Source of the DNA: Cycas panzhihuaensis | Lineage: Eukaryota > Cycadophyta | DNA length: 64,000 nucleotides | Reading direction: 5' to 3' | Assembly: GCA_023213395.1 (NCBI GenBank) | Contig: CM041465.1 | Location: forward strand, 128,595,741 to 128,659,740 | In this document: positions 60,401 to 64,000 of the stretch, piece by piece | Position numbering within the stretch: the stretch's first letter is position 1 | Layout of the letters: the number at the start of each line of letters is the position of its first letter | The notes under the pieces: model-generated | What the model was told of the DNA's origin: nothing | Seen by the model: the letters and a program-made list of their open reading frames with translations, nothing else | Databases searched by the model: none | Made by a program: the position numbers and the translations under genes

Positions 60401-61569
60401 GATGGACGTAAAGAGCGCCTTTCTCAATGGCGATCTTCAAGAGGAGGTATACTTGGAGCAACCTCCTGGTTACAAGGTACAAGGCAAGGAGCATTTAGTT
60501 TGTCGCCTAGAAAAAGCATTGTATGGCTTGAAACAAGCTCTAAGAGCATGGTACTCAAAGATTGATGATTACTGTTTGAGACATGGATATCATCGATCTA
60601 CTTCAGATCCTAACTTGTACATTAAAGTTGGGAAAGACCATGCCATTTTCATTGTCTTGTATGTAGATGACTTAGTGATCACTGGTAATGACACTAAGAT
60701 GGTACAGATTCTCCAGGATGACTTGAAGAGGAGTTTTGAGATGGTAGATCTTGGACTTCTCCATTATTTCTTAGGCTTTGAGGTATGGCAACAGCCAGGC
60801 TATATCTTCATCTCCCAAGCCAAATATTCTTGGGACATCTTGCAGTGATTTAGGATGCATGACTGCAAGCCAACGCCTACACCCATGAAGAATGGCACAA
60901 AGCTTACTCTCAATGAGGAAGTTGAACCAACATATCCCACACTTTATCGGCAGTTGATTAGGAGTCTCATTTATCTCACCAACACTCGCCTTGACATCTC
61001 ATTTGCAGTTGGGATTTTCTCTAGATATATGTCTCAACTCAATCAGAAGCATTGGAATATAGCTAAACACATACTCAAATACATCAAAGGCACATTGCAA
61101 CATGGCCTTGAGTATGCACATGATGAGAACTTCACTCTAGAAGGGTTCTCAGATTCTGATTGGGCAAGTTGTCAGGATAGCAGGAGATCAACCTTGGGTT
61201 ACTAATTTACCCTTGGTTCAGCAGTTGTTTCGTGGAGTTACAAGAAGCGACCTAATGTTACCTTGCCCTCCACCGAAGTAGAGTACAAAGATGCAATCAG
61301 CGCAACTTGTGAAACTATCTGGCTATGATGGATTCTTGGGGAGCTTAGACTTGAGGAGGATCACCCCACTAGGATTTATTGCAACAATCAAAGTATGCTC
61401 AAGTTGGCCACGAATCCTGTCTTTTATGCAAGGACCAAACATATTGAGGTTCATCATCACTTCATCAGAGAGCATGTGCAAAGCGGTGAAATCAACCTTC
61501 AGTATAGACCAATAGAGCAACAGACAATAGATATCTTTACCAAGCCCTTGGTAGAAAAACAATTGTAAA
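57411..61569 (+). pseudogene. Element H gag-pol
   Basis: Gag, protease, integrase, RT and RNase H lie in one frame of about 1,386 codons from ATG 57411, with no frame shift. All interruptions are stops. Gag (57411-58380) ends with SHYCGKVGHVALDC (first knuckle Cys now Ser) and a Gln-rich then RGG-rich tail (GGQRGRGGFRGGN). The protease reads WIIDSEANQHMT (DSGA now DSEA). Integrase keeps the HHCC region (HQRLGHLS, CLCEACIMG), FIDDFSHKVW and LRTDNVGEF, but the catalytic-Glu position reads GVSRRMNRTL near 59375. RT is well preserved (KWVYKTKFHYDGTL, FQMDVKSAFLNGDLQEEVYL, VLYVDDLVITGND at 60657-60695). RNase H reads DSDWASCQDSRRSTLGY, STEVEYKDAISA and KHIEVHHHFIREHV. RT and RNase H look the least altered. 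Confidence 0.92.
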
Positions 61570-61623
61570 ATTTAGAGATGGTCTAGGGGTCCGACTTAAC
61601 ATTGTAAACAGTAAGGGGGAGGG

Positions 61624-62165
61624 TGTTAAACCTTATGTTTACATGTTAAGCCTATGTACTTTATTTTTCATGTAATATTTGTACTTTTGTACTTTAGGGG
61701 TGACTTATCACATAAGTGATAAAGTACACACCCACATTCTTTCCTAGTGACAGAACATTGTCACTAAAGGGTCAAATGGACCCCCATGCACTTTTGCTCA
61801 CTTGAGAGCCCAAAAGGACACATGTCCTACATACAAGGCATGTACCTTGAATGTTTGACACTTGTCAAACATCCAATGCCTTAGGTCTCTCCTTTCACTC
61901 TATATATTGAGACCTTCTCATTATTCTCATATAGAGTTGCAGTTGTATTGTTATGTTGCCAATTTGCTAATCAAACTGATATTCATTTGGAGATTGGACC
62001 AATTTCATCTCCTCCCATTTGGTATCATTTGCTCACACTTTTTGTGCTTTGATCTTGCTCATGTTAATCTTATTTTCATTGTTAGTCTAGATCTCTTGCT
62101 TTCTAGAACTAGAGAGAATCTATCTTCTAGATCTTAGGTTTCATAGGCCTTTGGCACTTTCAACA
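61624..62165 (+). repeat. 3' LTR of element H
   Basis: This 542-bp LTR runs from TGTTAAACC to TTTCAACA, followed by the duplicated target CCAGG. Confidence 0.95.
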
Positions 62166-64000
62166 CCAGGCAATATGGTGAACCATTTGTCAGTAACAAT
62201 AGAGGATGTATCTCATAGGGTAGATACCATGAATGATAACATAGCATACATAAGAAGTGATATGAAGAATCTTAGAGAAATAATCAATGAAGCCATGCAA
62301 GGATTCTTTAAAAGAGAAGAGGACCTTAAGGACGAGGCATGGATGTACCGTAAAGGGGGAGAAAACTATAGAAAAAGGGATCAAGAAGAATGGCAAGATA
62401 GGCCAAGCCAAGGGCTCAAGGGTATCAAATTCCTTTTAGAGAAATTTGACCTAGAGAAGTCAAGGGACATTTGTAGTTGGATAATCCAAATGGAGATCTA
62501 TTTTCAGGAAAACACTTTATCAACAAAACACAAAATCCTGGTGGCATCCCTTCACTTATATGGGAAAGCCCTTAAGTGGTTCCATTGGTGGATTAGGATC
62601 TATGAGGGGATAGAATACTACAATTGAATTTTCTTGAAAACAGGCCTCATAAAACAAAATGAAGACATGTGGAACATAGACTATTTCGCCCAAGTTATGT
62701 GTCTACAACAAAATGGATTAGTATAGGCCTATACGGGGCAATTTCAAACTTTACATAGCCTCATCAACAAGAAAATTGAGGATGAACTTCTCATACAATC
62801 ATAAATAGTAGGACTCCAGGGAAACATTAAATTTTGCCTAAAGACAATGGGAGTAGTGACCTTAAGTGACGCAATCTGCCATGCAAAGAATATAGAAGTC
62901 AAATATTGAGCAGTAAGATAGAGCTATGTCCGCTACAATGAAACCCCTAGATATCAGAACCAAAATTTCTAGCCCAACTAGAATCGCCCAGGGACAAAAG
63001 TTGAGTCTCCACTTATAGAAGAGAGGGAAGAAGGGACAACAAGGAGTAAGCTTTCCAAAGCCAAGCATCTTAATAGAGGAACTTGCTTCAATTGTAGAGG
63101 GAAATGGAAACGAGACCACAAGTGTCTTGCAAAGAGGTATTCATGATCAACAACGAAGATATGGACATTCTAGACGAATTCAAAGAAGGGCCAAAAGCCA
63201 AAAATGATGAAGCAAAGATCGAAGAATTACTTAACATAGACAGTGAAAATGTGCAAATATCATTGCAAGCAATTACAGGCAAAGTTAACAACTCTCAAAT
63301 GTTATGCTTCTAAGGAATAATGAAAAATGCAAAAATATTGATCCTAATAGTCAGCAGGAGCACCCATAGCTTCATCAATAAGCCAATGGTAGAAAATCTG
63401 GATCTACCAATTCAACCCCTCAACATTTTCCAAGTTGCTAATGGGAAGACTATGCCATGTGGAGGATATTGCCAAAAAGTATATTTGCAAATAACAGATT
63501 ATTCCACCACTACATGCATGTTTGCCATGCCCATCGAAGGAGTTGATGTGGTCCTAGGAATTCAATGGCTATGAAATCTAGGGAATATTGTTACCAACTA
63601 TAAGACTCGTTTCATGTGTTTTTCTCAAAAGGGGGGCAAATACAAATTGTAGGCTCCATCAACACCACCAACTCAATTGGTGACATCGCACTATATGGAG
63701 AAACTGTTGAGGGAAAACCCCAGTTCATACATGATGACATACTACAAGATCATGATAGAGGATGTCCCAACAGAAGCGCAGACCCTCATTGACCAATACA
63801 ACAAAGTCTTTGAGGAACCACACCCCAAGAGTTACCCCAAGGTGGGGATGCGAAGATCACATCAAGTTAGCATTGGGAGCATCACCGGTAAACATCTGAC
63901 CATATCGACATCTATATCACTTCAAAAAGAGATCGAATGGATCACACAAGAGCTTTTGCAACAAGGGTATATTACTCCTAGCTCTAGGCCTTTTGCATCA
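62166..64000 (+). pseudogene. Element I gag, zinc knuckle, protease and RT start
   Basis: Gag begins MVNHLSVTIEDVSHRVDTMN (62175) with a coiled-coil leader. The core is GIKFLLEKFDLEKSRDICSW, YFQENTLSTKHKILVASLHL and ALKWFHWWIRIYE to 62627, then continues in other frames. The knuckle is CFNCRGKWKRDHKC near 63080-63122. The protease (63320-63574) reads ILIVSRSTHSFINKPMVENL (usual DSGSTHSF, so Asp and Gly are lost), MPCGGYCQKVYLQI and IEGVDVVLGIQWL. After about 63760 the pre-RT segment (YNKVFEEPHPKSYPKV) leads into LQKEIEWITQELLQQGYITP at the window edge. Stops and frame changes are frequent. Confidence 0.78.

Larger units (their letters stand above)
54511..62165 (+). mobile_element. Element H: full-length Ty1/copia with near-intact gag-pol frame
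   Basis: LTRs at 54511-55054 and 61624-62165 differ at about 23 positions by eye (about 4%), the least in the window. The interior has a perfect primer site, a leader of about 2.35 kb, one continuous gag-pol frame broken only by stops, and the polypurine tract AGTAAGGGGGAGGG (61610-61623). Target duplication CCGGG/CCAGG. It is the same family as E (matching LTR and protein), but inserted in the opposite orientation in a different host element. Confidence 0.95.
53885..64000 (+). mobile_element. Element I: gypsy element with copia H in its leader, cut by the right window edge
   Basis: A probable 5' LTR (about 53885-54358) and primer site (54362-54374) are followed by a short leader, copia H (54511-62165), and then gag, zinc knuckle, protease and the start of RT up to the end of the window. 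The H insertion is flanked by CCGGG and CCAGG, a one-transition target duplication. The order gag-knuckle-protease-RT is normal for a chromovirus-type gypsy element. Confidence 0.75.

Overview
The window is land-plant nuclear DNA, most likely from a species with a large, repeat-rich genome (a gymnosperm would fit, but the sequence alone does not prove it). The evidence is wall-to-wall decayed Ty3/gypsy, Ty1/copia and LINE elements carrying plant-type domains (chromodomain integrases, tRNA-iMet primer sites, a LINE with a plant RNase H domain), plus one spliced chloroplast-protein gene. I saw no rRNA, intact tRNA, CRISPR array or bacterial-type operon.

Layout: 1-2907 is the 3' half of a chromovirus (element A) with its LTR, unexpectedly followed by a primer-binding site. 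3150-7940 is old AT-rich sequence in which I recognise no gene. 8336-9616 is the only host gene: the 5' part of a TPR-family chloroplast protein in four exons. 9740-10969 is a gypsy gag remnant (K). 10970-19445 is a rearranged minus-strand gypsy complex (D). 19452 to about 53885 is one very large plus-strand gypsy-like unit (B) with three later elements inside it: chromovirus C (24684-30760, 206-bp LTRs), copia E (34047-41454, minus) and chromovirus F (42049-52898, minus). F itself holds a full-length LINE G (44240-50398) with a 16-bp target-site duplication. With the insertions removed, B would be about 10 kb. It carries a long extra reading frame (J) downstream of integrase, found here as three pieces that E and F separate. 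From about 53885 a further gypsy element (I) begins; copia H (54511-62165, same family as E, opposite orientation) sits in its leader, and I runs off the right edge inside reverse transcriptase.

The elements are dead or nearly so. Stops in otherwise open frames are mostly TAG, TAA or TGA where CAG, CAA, CGA or TGG is expected, the signature of C-to-T decay at methylated cytosines. By-eye LTR divergence is lowest for H (about 4%), then E and C (about 6-7%), and highest for F (about 17%). The most interesting things to follow up are J, the repeated gag modules of B and D, the shared loss of the integrase catalytic Glu in both copia copies, an unbroken 313-bp alternating purine-pyrimidine tract, and the truncated TPR gene with a possible GC-AG intron.
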